From: Lasioglossum baleicum
Taxonomy: Eukaryota > Arthropoda > Insecta > Hymenoptera > Halictidae
Length of the DNA stretch: 64,000 nt
NCBI RefSeq assembly: GCF_051020765.1
Contig: NC_134939.1
Location: 1,700,901 to 1,764,900 of the forward strand
Direction: 5' to 3'
This document shows, piece after piece, positions 22,385 to 32,308 of this stretch. The stretch's first letter is position 1. Every line of letters begins with the position of its first letter. The notes below the pieces were generated by a model. That model saw only the letters and a program-made list of their open reading frames with translations, made no database searches and had not been told where the DNA came from. The translations under genes and the position numbers were made by a program.

Positions 22385-23102
22385 TTGAGGCGCAAAACAA
22401 AGAATACCGACTCGGTTGAGGGTCGCTTGGATGCTCTTGAAATCTTGCAAAACAATTACGAACTCTCATTACGAAACACGTATCCAAATCTAGACGTAGA
22501 ATTACGGATTTTCATAACAATAATGCCTATAACAACAACTTCCTGCAAACGTTCGTTTGACAAATTAAAAATTGTAGAATCGTACCTACGTTATCGTATA
22601 TAGTTATATGTATAAAATTGATCGAACCTCTCTGGCGCCGAAATCATAAATTCTTCTACGTTATTCTGTTGGACAAGAGCGATTAACAAACATGTTGATA
22701 ATATCAATTGAAAAAGATGTTGCCAAAACATTAAATTTTGATGAGCCAACAACCGTAGTCCCGTTGAAAGCACCGGTTCTCGTTAGATCACCGAAGTTAA
22801 ACAACGTGGAACGTCGTGACCGGCACTAGGATGGGTGACCGTCTGGTCAAAAACCGGAAAGTGACCCACCCGGGGTGTTTTTCACGTGTTGTTGGCAAAA
22901 GGTGGTTCGGAACCCACCATAAACAGTAGGTCCCGCTGAAAAGGCGATGGTGAGAGTGGAAAAAGGAGAGGATTGGTAAAATGAATTTGAAACCCTGAGG
23001 GGACCAAATATCATGTCCATACCATACCATACCATACCATTAAATTTTGATGATATAATAGATGCGTTTGCAAATGAAAAAACAAGAACAATTACTTTAT
23101 AA
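22385..23102 (+). pseudogene. hAT transposase C-terminal dimerisation domain, split by SINE
   Basis: The first part (22385-22603) has the hAT dimerisation signature: YPNLDVELRIFITIMP followed by CKRSFDKLKIVESYLR. After a short frameshift the frame resumes with VGQERLTNMLIISIEKDVAK and LNF. It is then interrupted by the SINE at 22745-23038 and continues to an end IDAFANEKTRTITL with stop TAA at 23100-23102. The N-terminal BED finger and catalytic core are absent. This domain mediates transposase multimerisation; here it is non-functional. Confidence 0.8.
22745..23038 (+). repeat. 5S rRNA-derived SINE (SINE3-like) with 15-bp duplication
   Basis: The first 152 bp start GCCAACAACC and end GTGTTGTTGGC, the paired termini of 5S rRNA. 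They include the 5S landmarks TCTCGTTAGATCACCGAAG, AAGTTAAACAACGT and GGATGGGTGACCGTCTGG, which cover the internal pol III promoter (box A, intermediate element, box C). A 25-30 bp insertion sits in the 3' half of the 5S part. A body of about 120 bp and a pentanucleotide tail (CCATA)n follow. The target duplication ATTAAATTTTGATGA is perfect (22730-22744, 23039-23053). LINE-mediated mobilisation is inferred from the duplication and tail. Confidence 0.85.
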
Positions 23103-24136
23103 AATATGCTGAAATGTTTTATGTTTTTGTTATATTATTTTAACATATACCTACGTTTTGTATTTCCTTTATTTTGTCGTCATTGAATATGAATAAAAAT
23201 TTGTTCTTATTTGGGTTGTAGATGATTTATTCATACAAATACCTTGAAAAATAAATTATTGTATATACAGGCAACTCATTTTGATGAGGTTAATAGTATT
23301 TAAAATATTGCATTTAGTAAAATTGAACTTGTTACATTAAAATTTTTTATTTTTTTGTCATTATTGGGTTACGGGGGTCGCAAGTTAGACACTTGCCACA
23401 GGCGCCTCATACCCTCGTTACGGCACTAGATAATGCAAATAAGAATATCTTACAATTGGAAATATAAATTAGATACTAAAAAATTGTAAATAATGAAATA
23501 CGGAACCGAAAAAATTACCGGTAAATGTATAATTAATATATTACTAGTTTATTGGTTTATGTGTAGTTTTCCAGTGTCAGCTATATAATTCTTAATTGTT
23601 TCGTGACCGTAAGCGGGAAATCTCGTTAACATTATCTAAAATTTTACCAAATTCATATTATAAAATTCATATAAAAACTTACATTTGATAAATATATTTT
23701 ATTATTATATAAAACCAAGCGAGACAGAGCGAGCGATGCGGTGAACGAGAATCCATTGGCGTAGTCGCCGTAGAAATACATTGTATGTAGTAGCGACATC
23801 TGTTCCTTCTCCTATGAACGGCAGGAGCTACGCGCGAGTCGAAAAGTGGGGATCGGGCGAAGCGTGCGGAATATCCCACTTGCCCCATTTCCCCTTCCCC
23901 AACAAACCGAAAAATACCGGTATTTCATATCGGTTATCGGTATTTTACGTACCGGTATTGTATGTACCGGTATGAATCTCTGAATGCAACCATACCGGTA
24001 TATGAAAATACCGGTATGACGTCATACCGGTATTCTGATATTTCGGTTCTATAACGGTTAGGAAGAAATAACCGAAATATACCGGTATCATACCGGTATT
24101 TTACGTACCGGTATAAGTCCCTGATTTAAAGTGGTT

Positions 24137-24530
24137 CTTAACAGTAGAACTACAAACAGTTAAGACGAAGCTATTTGTACCAAAACCAGCCAAAATGACT
24201 GGTCTTTAAAAAATACGTTATAATAGAACATGTTTATATTTATTGATTTATAACTATCTTAAAAATGAAATTATTACTATCTTAAACAAATTATAGGATA
24301 CTTTTCTACTTTGAGAAGTACCAGTCAGAACGACTAGAATTGGAATAAGTAGCCATGATACAAAATTATTTTAATTCTGAATAAATTAAACAAAAATAAT
24401 ATTCATTATATTGCACGTTTATCGCTGCAAAAGTCATCACATCATTGCGGGGAAAAAAGTGTGACATGAAGGAAGGATTTTAAAATGAAATTGTAAAACT
24501 AGTCATTTTGACTGGTGTGGTAGTTAGTAT
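24137..24530. mobile_element. degenerate TTAA-type MITE
   Basis: The left side begins TTAACAGTAGAACTAC. Inner words CCAGCCAAAATGACTGG and CTAGTCATTTTGACTGG mirror each other, and the right side ends near GTGGTAGTTAGTATAAC. It resembles the GGTCAAAATGACC-bearing MITE at 24933, so a piggyBac-like origin is plausible. Confidence 0.4.
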
Positions 24531-24580
24531 AACAAAAAATAGAAAATAGCTTTACGAAAAAGTGTTTCAAAGGGAATATA

Positions 24581-24827
24581 CAGTAAAGTCGCGTTTACTG
24601 TCCGCGATCGGGTACGCGATCACTGTCCAGTGCGTACCCACTCCACTGTCATGCTGTCCTTCTCTACGTTCGGCCTTCTTTTGAACTTTCGGTGCGGTAG
24701 GAGCGGTAGGAGCGGCCGGCGCGGTAGACGCAGTCATAAAAAATAATGTCGGTATGCGATCACTGTCCGTGCAGAACACAGGCTATTGTGTGTTCTCTAT
24801 TGAATGACAGTAAACGCGACTTTACTG
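24581..24827. mobile_element. 247-bp MITE, CAGTAAAGTCGCG ends, TA target
   Basis: CAGTAAAGTCGCGTTTACTG and CAGTAAACGCGACTTTACTG are perfect inverted ends flanked by TA. The GC-rich interior has tandem GGAGCGGTA units near 24690-24720 and mirrored GCGATCACTGTCC words. Confidence 0.82.
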
Positions 24828-24932
24828 TAGTAGGAGTAAGCATCTCGAACAGTTTCCTAAGGCTTGCAATTTGAAGAAAAGCATTTTGATTTGGTCCAAT
24901 AATCCCGAAATAACATAGCACCGGAACGTTAA

Positions 24933-25150
24933 CACTAAACCTATCATTACCGGTCAAAATGACCGGTTCTAGATTTTTTATTTTACGATTATTCATATAA
25001 CAAAAATAATTTCATGAGAAACGATTGTATAGATATCTTTAGTGGAGCACATATTATAATAGAAGCTGCACAAAGTCTAAATAAAATCAATCTTGTCATT
25101 TTTATAAGGGAACATGAACCAGATACTTTTAAGGCTCCGTAGGTTTAGTG
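24933..25150. mobile_element. piggyBac-like MITE (TTAA/TTAT flanks)
   Basis: CACTAAACCTA and TAGGTTTAGTG are inverted ends. The left flank is TTAA, the right is TTAT. An internal ACCGGTCAAAATGACCGGT palindrome sits beside the left end. No coding capacity. Confidence 0.65.
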
Positions 25151-25192
25151 TTATGTGATTTATGAAAGTGTTATGTGAAAATTTGACATCAT

Positions 25193-25240
25193 GTAAACAA
25201 CAAAGATATTTGAGGTGATAACGTTAGGTGACTCACCCTG
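25193..25240. mobile_element. mariner-like element, right-end fragment
   Basis: Matches the last 48 bp of the 19591-21179 element (AGGTGATAACGTTAGGTGA, then CTCACCCTG). Confidence 0.7.
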
Positions 25241-25830
25241 TATGTAGAAGATCTCATATGTAGTAAGATCACGAACAATAGAATTGATCAGACTTCGGTA
25301 ATCGATTATGCGATACGTTGTACAAGTTCAGTGCAAAGAGGTAGCAACAGTAATAAAATTTCTACTGCAGGTTAAGAATTGACGGATTGGATATGTATTG
25401 TTGTTCGACAAGTACACAGTTCAAAGAAGATTTCCAATGTGAATTCAGCTTCAAAACGAATACTTTGATTCTCTACAGTTATCAAACACACCAAGCATTA
25501 CTACAAGATTTACCCTATCGTGTTGTCTGTTATGATTTGTCACGCGATTGATCAAAACATCGTACAACTGTTTGAGCTCTTTCATTCTTATTCGTTTATT
25601 CGTCAATATTCCACTGTTTTCCTTCGTCCTTCTTACTGTCAGTAAACGCGAAACAATATTCGCTGCTGTCACACGTTTTTGTCTTTTTGCCTAAACTTTC
25701 GAATGTATACCACCAGTGCGGAGCACGAGAGAAAACTAGCGGGAAGGGAACGAGGGAAGAAGCCTGACCATTCAGATTGCCTTTGCGTCCCTCTTGCCTC
25801 GTTCCCCTTTCTCTTGTGCTCTGGACAGTA
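25241..25830. other. no gene recognised
   Basis: Two short minus-strand frames (25451-25672; 25669-25896) lack domains. The first may be a decayed coding stretch (VSRLLTVRRTKENSGIL). Confidence 0.4.
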
Positions 25831-26257
25831 CTGTAGACCAGGGTTGCCAGATGCTAGACGTGCCAGGCCCCTTACTTTTCCGTCTCTCGCCACCAAGCTG
25901 CGTTAAGCCTGCCTTCGCTTCCCCCACTCTTACCACTGCTGCTGCCGCGTGCCGCGTGGAGCATGCTACCGAGTGGCGCAGAAAGCACCGTACGCTTATA
26001 CAAGCTGATTTGCTTCGGAAAGGTAGGCTATACTGCTATAATGAAATAAATTTATTCGTGTATTGTTAAATAAACACAAATTAAGGTTTGAAAAATGTAT
26101 ATTTGCGACACCTGCTAATTACAATCACTGCTATTCCTTTCGCTAGTATTCTATTCTACCTAAAGGTAGGCTATACTGCAATAACGAAATAAATTTATTC
26201 TTGTATATTGTTAAATAAACACAAATTATGTTTTAAAAAATGTATATTTGCGACCTG

Positions 26258-26497
26258 CTAATTACAATCACCGCTTTCGCTTCCTATAATTAAATTTTCA
26301 AATTCTTGCGGTATACTTTCTTTCTTGTACATATCGCTATTAAAATTCTGTATAAAATCGTCGCTTATAACATAATCGCTACATTTCATATGAGTATTCC
26401 TAAATTCTAATTTAACTCTACCGAGTGCAGCAACCATTTGAGGCTGCAGTCGATTGCGATCTGCCGTTTTCATTTCACTTATTAGGGAGAAAAATCG
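26258..26497 (-). pseudogene. hAT transposase C-terminal end, left arm (inverted copy)
   Basis: Mirror copy of the right-arm coding end, nearly identical in protein (NRLQPQMVAALGRVKLEFR). The tail is shorter: it lacks the FTSESD segment present in the right arm. Confidence 0.7.
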
Positions 26498-26502
26498 TTC
26501 AA

Positions 26503-26874
26503 TTTTGGTGCGAAATTAATGACATGTGTGATAGTAACGGTAAAAAACTATTTAATAATATTTCAAGTTTGGCACTGGCATGTTTATCGTTATCACAATC
26601 AAACGCTGAAATTGAACGATTTTTCTCCCTAATAAGTGAAATGAAAACGGCAGATCACAATCGACTGCAGCCTCAAATGGTTGCTGCACTCGGTAGAGTT
26701 AAATTAGAATTTAGGAATACTCATATGAAATGTAGCGATTATGTTATAAGCGACGATTTTATACAGAATTTTAATAGCGATATGTACAAGAAAGAAAGTA
26801 TACCGCAAGAATTTGAAAATTTAATTATAGGAAGCGAAAGCGAATTTACCAGCGAAAGCGATGATTGTAATTAG
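26503..26874 (+). pseudogene. hAT transposase C-terminal end, right arm
   Basis: Contains FWCEINDMCDSN, then the hAT dimerisation motif LACLSLSQSNAEIERFFSL and NRLQPQMVAALGRVKLEFR, ending in an acid-rich tail with stop at 26872-26874. The open frame continues upstream to 26425 only because it reads the antisense of the left arm. No catalytic core. Confidence 0.75.
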
Positions 26875-27296
26875 CAGATCGCAAATATACATTTTTTAAA
26901 ACATAATTTGTGTTTATTTAACAATATACAAGAATAAATTTATTTCGTTATTGCAGTATAGCCTACCTTTAGGTAGAATAGAATACTAGCGAAAGCAATA
27001 GCAGTGATTGTAATTAGCAGGTCGCAAATATACATTTTTCAAACCTTAATTTGTGTTTATTTAACAATACACGAATAAATTTATTTCATTATAGCAGTAT
27101 AGCCTACCTTTCCGAAGCAAATCAGCTTGTATAAGCGTACGGTGTTTTCTGCGCCACTCGGTAGCATGCTCCACGCGGTACGCGGCTGCGGCAGTGGTAA
27201 GAGTGGGGGAAGCGAAGGCAGGCTTAACGCAGTTTGGTGGCGAGGGACGGAAACGTAAGGGGCAGCATCTGGCAACCCTGCTGTAGACTTACTACG

Positions 27297-28993
27297 CACA
27301 GTGGTCCCGAAGCCTGCTTTTTGTGGCCACAATTCAATTTTTCGACTTTCAAATTTCAACAAATTTTTTTTTCTCTCAAACAAGAATACTTTGAAACCTT
27401 CAAAATTCAAAATATTAGGTCTTTCGGATAACTGTATGGGCAGATATAGCGTTTGAAGTTCAAAATTATGAAATTGGAGGAACAACTAAATAGTTTAATT
27501 ATTCCTTACACAATGCTGAAATGAAAATTTGTACTGTATATTCGTATGTGTGTGTGAGCAGGTATATTTCAGTTATTTAATGGCAACATAAGCATGTTAC
27601 AATCAATATACGAAGGATATAAATTTAAGTGCAATGTAAGCTTTAGGTAGAGTTTAAAAAAAACGTTTAAAAACGTTAGCATTCAGACTTGATTTTTCTG
27701 AAAGCTTAGACCTTCAACATACATATACACATGTAAATTTTTGCTGCCGGTTCCTGCCGTTTATAATTCTACGTCTATTTTAACAAGCAGACGTTCGAAG
27801 TAAGTACGTGCTCTAATGCTACGTTCTGAACGCGTCACGCATTTTAAACTTAATTACACACCTATCGTTTACAGTTTATATTATAGTTTATAAAATTATA
27901 CTGTAAAAGAAACACCTTTGCGCAGTTGTGTATCCACGTGTGTGTCTGTTGCGCGAGGACGAGGTGCCGTTCTTCGAGCATGTTGTGGCACGCGGTCGTC
28001 GCTCTATGTTTCGTCGCCAACGACGACTCGCGCTCTAAGGCCAAACATATAAAAACCGCGGATGACAACCAGGCCTTCGTTGTATCTGTATTCCGTTTGA
28101 AACAGCAGTTAGCGGTTACACTTTGAACTGAACAGTTGAATAAAGCTTCCAGTCTACAATACATATAATTTATACAGTTATTATTTATCAGTGTAGATAC
28201 TGTCTGTTTCGTTGTAGCATCGAGCTATTATTCTTTCTTTAGCAGACACGGGGTTGGTCAGTTTCCCAAACTGGTGGAAAATTAGGAATCGCCTTTCAAG
28301 GTTCGACGCTTGCGAATGGCACGAAAACTTCGACAGGAGTAGGGACCAAAGTTGACAAAGGCGGAAAAAACAGCTCGCCGAGTCAGAAATGGTTTTTTCT
28401 CATCAATCTAAACATCAAAGCCAGCCCAAACTTTTCGAGCTAGTTTTTTCAAGTATCGTAGTGATCGAATGAAGAAAGCATTCGTTAAGGGGATAGACTC
28501 GTTTCCAGGATGGCAAAGCTTATTAGGTAAAGCAAAAATTATTACGTATTAGTAGTAGTATGCCATACTGGATCCGCCATTTTGAATTTTTAATTTTGAA
28601 GTTTTAATGTCAGATTCGTAATCAGAGACCCCCAAAACCCCTCAATACTAGATTTCATATAATTCTTATGAAGAATTAAATCTTGGCTACACTGTGAGCA
28701 TTATTAACACAATTTTTCAAATATTTCTAATGATATGAAAAAAATATTTGCAACGAAAATTGATCAGTATTCACTTTTCTACAAACTTCAATACAAAAAG
28801 TTAAAGAAAAAATATTTTTTTATAAAAAAATGAAGATTACCTCAATTTTTTAAGTATTAACATATATTTTTTACTTCATAATATTCTAACTGGTATCAAG
28901 ACGAATCCAACGACCTATAATAATATAACATCAAACCTTGAAATAACGCTACAATAGTTTTGGCCACAAAAAGCGGGCTCCGGGACCACTCTG
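27297..28993. mobile_element. CACAGTGG element with 5-bp duplication (Transib-like), copy 1
   Basis: The ends CACAGTGGTCCC and GGGACCACTCTG (11 of 12 paired) continue inward as CTGCTTTTTGTGGCC / GGCCACAAAAAGCGG. They are flanked by CTACG on both sides (27292-27296, 28994-28998). The terminal heptamer CACAGTG and 5-bp duplication match the Transib superfamily. The interior has no recognisable transposase. A possible TATA (ATATAAAAACC near 28047) and a GAATAAAG signal (near 28138) suggest that an LTR-like segment may lie inside; this is weak. Confidence 0.6.
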
Positions 28994-29030
28994 CTACGGT
29001 CCGCAGAAATCTTATTATTAGTGAATTATA

Positions 29031-29240
29031 CAGGGTGAGTCACATAACGTTGCCACCTCAAATATCTTTGTTGTTTTTAAAGATACGTAAAATGTCTGAA
29101 GGACAAAGCTGAATGGTAAAATGGGGCTCATACGATACCAAAAAATTGTTGTTTTTATGTAATTTTTTTTAGAGATATCAAGGTCACCTTCATTTTTTTA
29201 AATGAAATGAGGTATTTTTTGCAGCTGGACATTCGTTATC
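29031..29240. mobile_element. mariner-like element, left-end fragment
   Basis: CAGGGTGAGTCACATAACG plus about 190 bp of the subterminal sequence shared with the right part of the 19591-21179 element (in reverse). Confidence 0.7.
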
Positions 29241-29309
29241 AAAAAGTACTAACTTGTGAATGTCGAAAAGTTAGTAGTTCAGCAGATATTTCAATTTAAA
29301 TAATTTTAA

Positions 29310-29397
29310 AACACCATTACTGTCGTGTGTGTGTACTACATATTAGCCTTTATTTACTAGTGTAACGTATTACAATTAGTACGACAGTAATGGTGTT
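29310..29397. other. 17-bp perfect hairpin
   Basis: AACACCATTACTGTCGT (29310-29326) and ACGACAGTAATGGTGTT (29381-29397) with a 54-nt loop. Confidence 0.7.
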
Positions 29398-29774
29398 TCA
29401 AAGTAAAATTGAACGTTTCCCATGTCAATTTGAAATATCAGAAAACAGATTTTAATGGTGGTTTTATATGTGTTAGGAGGTGCACTTCAAGTATACTCGT
29501 ATAATCCAGTTTTTCGCACTTTTTAATCCGTATACAAACAGTGCAAACTTTTAACAATTTACACTTTTTAAAAGCATTAAAAAAATGCTTACATATCCTT
29601 AACATGAGGATTATCTTATATGGAAATGTAGTCATTAAAGAAAGGGAATATATGTATAGGTTTGTGACGGTTACTCGGTGCGTTGGAAGGCGTTGCCGCG
29701 TCAGTCGGCTGTCAAGGTCGCGGAACCCCGAAGAGCCAAGGTGGACCTACGTCGCGGTGGACGGCCGGTACTAG

Positions 29775-29865
29775 CGCTTGCTCGGTGTAGCGGACGCTCG
29801 GTTTAACGGACGCTCGGTGTGGTGGACGCTCGGGGTAGCGGACGCTCGGGGTAGCGGAGGCGCTG
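29775..29865. repeat. 18-bp tandem repeats (GACGCTCGG)
   Basis: Five imperfect units of the form GCGGACGCTCGGTGTA within the left part of the LTR-like element. Confidence 0.75.
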
Positions 29866-31178
29866 TGGCTCGGCGTTCGCGGCGGATTCCCACTCGGCTT
29901 TCGCCACTGGGGCTGGATTGGTACCTGCTCGGCGTTTCGCCACTGAGGTGGAGGGACTCCAGTCCAGTGATGCCAGAATCGGGGACGCGAGGACGCTTCC
30001 CCTCCAGCACAGGTTCCCCCTCTCTGACGGACCGTCCTCGCCGTAGCTTCTGCTGCGCACGCGCTACACACGAACGTACTTCTACTCTGCCCGTGTGAGT
30101 GCATGCTCGATTGCACGCGCGCTACACAACAAGCGTACCTCTACCATGTCCGTGTGACTACCTGCTCGACCGAACGCGTCGGCGACGCGTTCCTTCGATT
30201 TTCACCAATTTTCATGTTGCCGAAGTTTCGGAAGCACGAGTCGGAAAGTCGGGATCTGGAGACGGCGCGCATTTGAATCCCGGGACGGCGCGGCGCGGCG
30301 CGGTGCACATTTTGCTATAACTTTTGATCTAAAAAAGATATCGAAGCGAAATTTGGACTAAATTTTTTTTTTAAAAACCGGGTTTAATGGTTCATCCTAA
30401 AATATGTTTTGTATTTCTTAAAAAATTTTTCTCGTTGATTTTTAAAGTTAAGGTAGTCCAGAAGGCCCCCAACACAAATTGATTTTTAGTCGAACCATGC
30501 TCAATAAACAATTACGAAAAAATTTATAAATATTCCACTTAATAGCACACATGATTGAGATTTTTTTCAGATTTTTCAGATTATGCAGACATGTTTAAAA
30601 AAATTGAAAATCTCGAAACATTCGAAGAAAATGCATATTTCGTATTGAACTTTTCGAGATACCAGTTTTATAAAAATTCATTAGTCCGATATTATTGAAA
30701 CAATTGTCCTTAATTTTTCTCAGAATTTTTTATAAATTGTATCGTTGTTAAAAAATCAAAATCAATTTTTTCGATACTTCTTTGTTGATGTATTATGTAA
30801 TACTGAATATTTTTATAATCAGAAAAATAATGTACAGACTTGATAATGCAATATAAAATATTTTATTTACGTTATATTTCAATATACATATGTGCATCAC
30901 TCCTAACAATTTTGGTAATCACATAATTATTGTAACGACATTTTACATATATCAGGTCGTTAAGTATGAAACTAGACAAATAAAACACAAATTTCAAACA
31001 CATTTGTCAAGTTTCATACATCTCCGGTTACGAAAATCGATTTTAAATGGTCCCTGCCTTTCTACAACATAACAAAAAAAGAAATTAGTTAAAGTCATGA
31101 TTGCAAAGTATAGAATAAAATATTAATGTATAACTTTATAGTATAGTTTATACTTATCTTTTCTTTGAAGTCATTCTC

Positions 31179-31985
31179 TTGAATCTGCTAATATTGATTT
31201 TAAAACCAGCGCTTTTGGATTGGCTTAGCGAGGTGAGGGCGATAGATTTCTCGTTGGAATCAAATCAAGTTCCACTAGATCAAGTGGAGCTTGGTTCCAG
31301 ATGCCACGATTATTTGGAAGAGGCAGTTAGGGATGGAATGGCGGAAGTTGAGGTGTTCACCTTAAAGAAAAATTGCTTAAGGTTTTATGTGACCTTATGC
31401 AATGAATTGAGAAATCGTCTTCCTCATGACGATATTTTCCTCAGACAATTGACGGTCTTCAAATCGCCCGATTCCCTATTTAACAGCGACAGAGATTTAA
31501 CTTTTCAAAATCTCGTAGCTGTCGCTAATAAATTAGGGAATTGGAGTGCCGTAGATCTACAAAAAAAGTGGGACTTCTTGTACTACGGCACTTCCCGGTC
31601 GCAGAGGGACCAATGGTCGAATCTGTCTTTTGACGATATGTGGATAGACATCTGTAACCAAACAGACCCGAATCATGTTCTTCGTTTCCCCCTTTTAACT
31701 TCTCTAATAAACACGGTCAGATGTCTTCCGCACTCGAATGCCGAGGCCGAGCGAATTTTCTCTTTGCTTCCCGACATAAAATCTCGAAGAAGGAATAAAA
31801 TAGGCGCTGGCCTATTAAATTCCATGTGTGTGGTGCGCACATCCTTGAAAGCTAGACAGGAGTCTAGTCGCACCATGTCTGTCGATGACAGACATTTATC
31901 CCTTATGTCGGGAAAGCATTTATATGAAAATTCATCGCCCTCGCAAAGTTATAATCAATTAACTTTGCACTCGTTTTCGAACTAA
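31179..31985 (+). CDS. hAT transposase, C-terminal 268 residues (partial)
   Basis: An uninterrupted frame ends in the hAT dimerisation domain: FPLLTSLINTVRCLPHSNAE, then AERIFSLLPDIKSRRRNK and a serine-rich tail with stop at 31983-31985. The upstream two thirds fit the helical region before that domain. Complete hAT transposases are 500-700 residues with a BED finger and a DDE core, which are missing here. The given start is simply the first Met. The frame is still open, so the element is young or the segment has been kept. It sits between the long arms and could only work by supplying a dimerisation fragment. Confidence 0.7.
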   Translation: MNLLILILKPALLDWLSEVRAIDFSLESNQVPLDQVELGSRCHDYLEEAVRDGMAEVEVFTLKKNCLRFYVTLCNELRNRLPHDDIFLRQLTVFKSPDSLFNSDRDLTFQNLVAVANKLGNWSAVDLQKKWDFLYYGTSRSQRDQWSNLSFDDMWIDICNQTDPNHVLRFPLLTSLINTVRCLPHSNAEAERIFSLLPDIKSRRRNKIGAGLLNSMCVVRTSLKARQESSRTMSVDDRHLSLMSGKHLYENSSPSQSYNQLTLHSFSN

Positions 31986-32048
31986 TGAGGTCGTGTTTTC
32001 TTCGTTAATCGTTCGATAGTTTAGTTCATATAGTAAACAGCCAACAGT

Positions 32049-32308
32049 ATGGATGAAGAGAGTGGAAGAGATGAGAGAAAGGATGAGCAGCGGAACCGGG
32101 GGTCCAGAGTGTGTGAATGAGTGAAGAAGAATGTGTGAGGAATGAGTGAACGGTGTGCTCTCTCTCTCTCTCTCTCTCTCTCGTGTTTAAGTGTAAATTT
32201 AAGTTAAGAATGAAGAGATAAGGAAGGTGAAGTTTGTAAGCGGAGCGGAGGTCCGCGTTTGTACCCCGAAATGGGAAATAAAATACTATTATTATTATTA
32301 TTATTATT
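32049..32308 (+). repeat. short retroposon with (ATT)n tail
   Basis: 260 bp ending GGGAAATAAAATACT(ATT)n, flanked by 19-bp duplications ATAGTAAACAGCCAACAGT and ATAGTAAACAGCCTACAGT (one mismatch). Contains a (TC)n run at 32160-32181. It has no tRNA- or 5S-like head, so it is probably a 5'-truncated LINE or a LINE-tail SINE. Confidence 0.75.

Larger units (their letters stand above)
21646..24123 (+). mobile_element. hAT foldback element A with ACCGGTAT arrays
   Basis: The ends CAGGGACTTAATACCGG and CCGGTATAAGTCCCTG are inverted, and the 8-bp duplication ATTTAAAG is perfect (21638-21645, 24124-24131). The arms are about 730 bp each (21646-22378 and 23395-24123). Their first 200 bp contain many copies of ATACCGGTAT, likely transposase-binding subterminal repeats. 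Between the arms lies only the C-terminal end of a hAT transposase, itself split by a SINE. Part of the arm recurs at 40688-40815. Confidence 0.88.
25839..27280. mobile_element. hAT foldback element B (duplicated 3' end)
   Basis: The ends CAGGGTTGCCAGATGCT and AGCATCTGGCAACCCTG have a perfect 8-bp duplication CTGTAGAC (25831-25838, 27281-27288). The arms are about 667 and 672 bp with a 103-nt loop (26506-26608). Both arms carry the same transposase 3' coding end in opposite orientation, so the element is two copies of one hAT 3' end joined head to head. Confidence 0.9.

Noticed and set aside
27900..28260. Possible solo LTR (ATATAAAAACC, GAATAAAG)
   Set aside because: No paired TG...CA ends or duplication could be found.
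29778..30116. GC-rich overlapping frames of 79-134 residues
   Set aside because: Open on several frames because of high GC and short tandem repeats; no domain.
30890..31072. 60-residue frame repeated at 32648-32830 on the minus strand
   Set aside because: Present because the two arms of hAT foldback C are identical; no motif.
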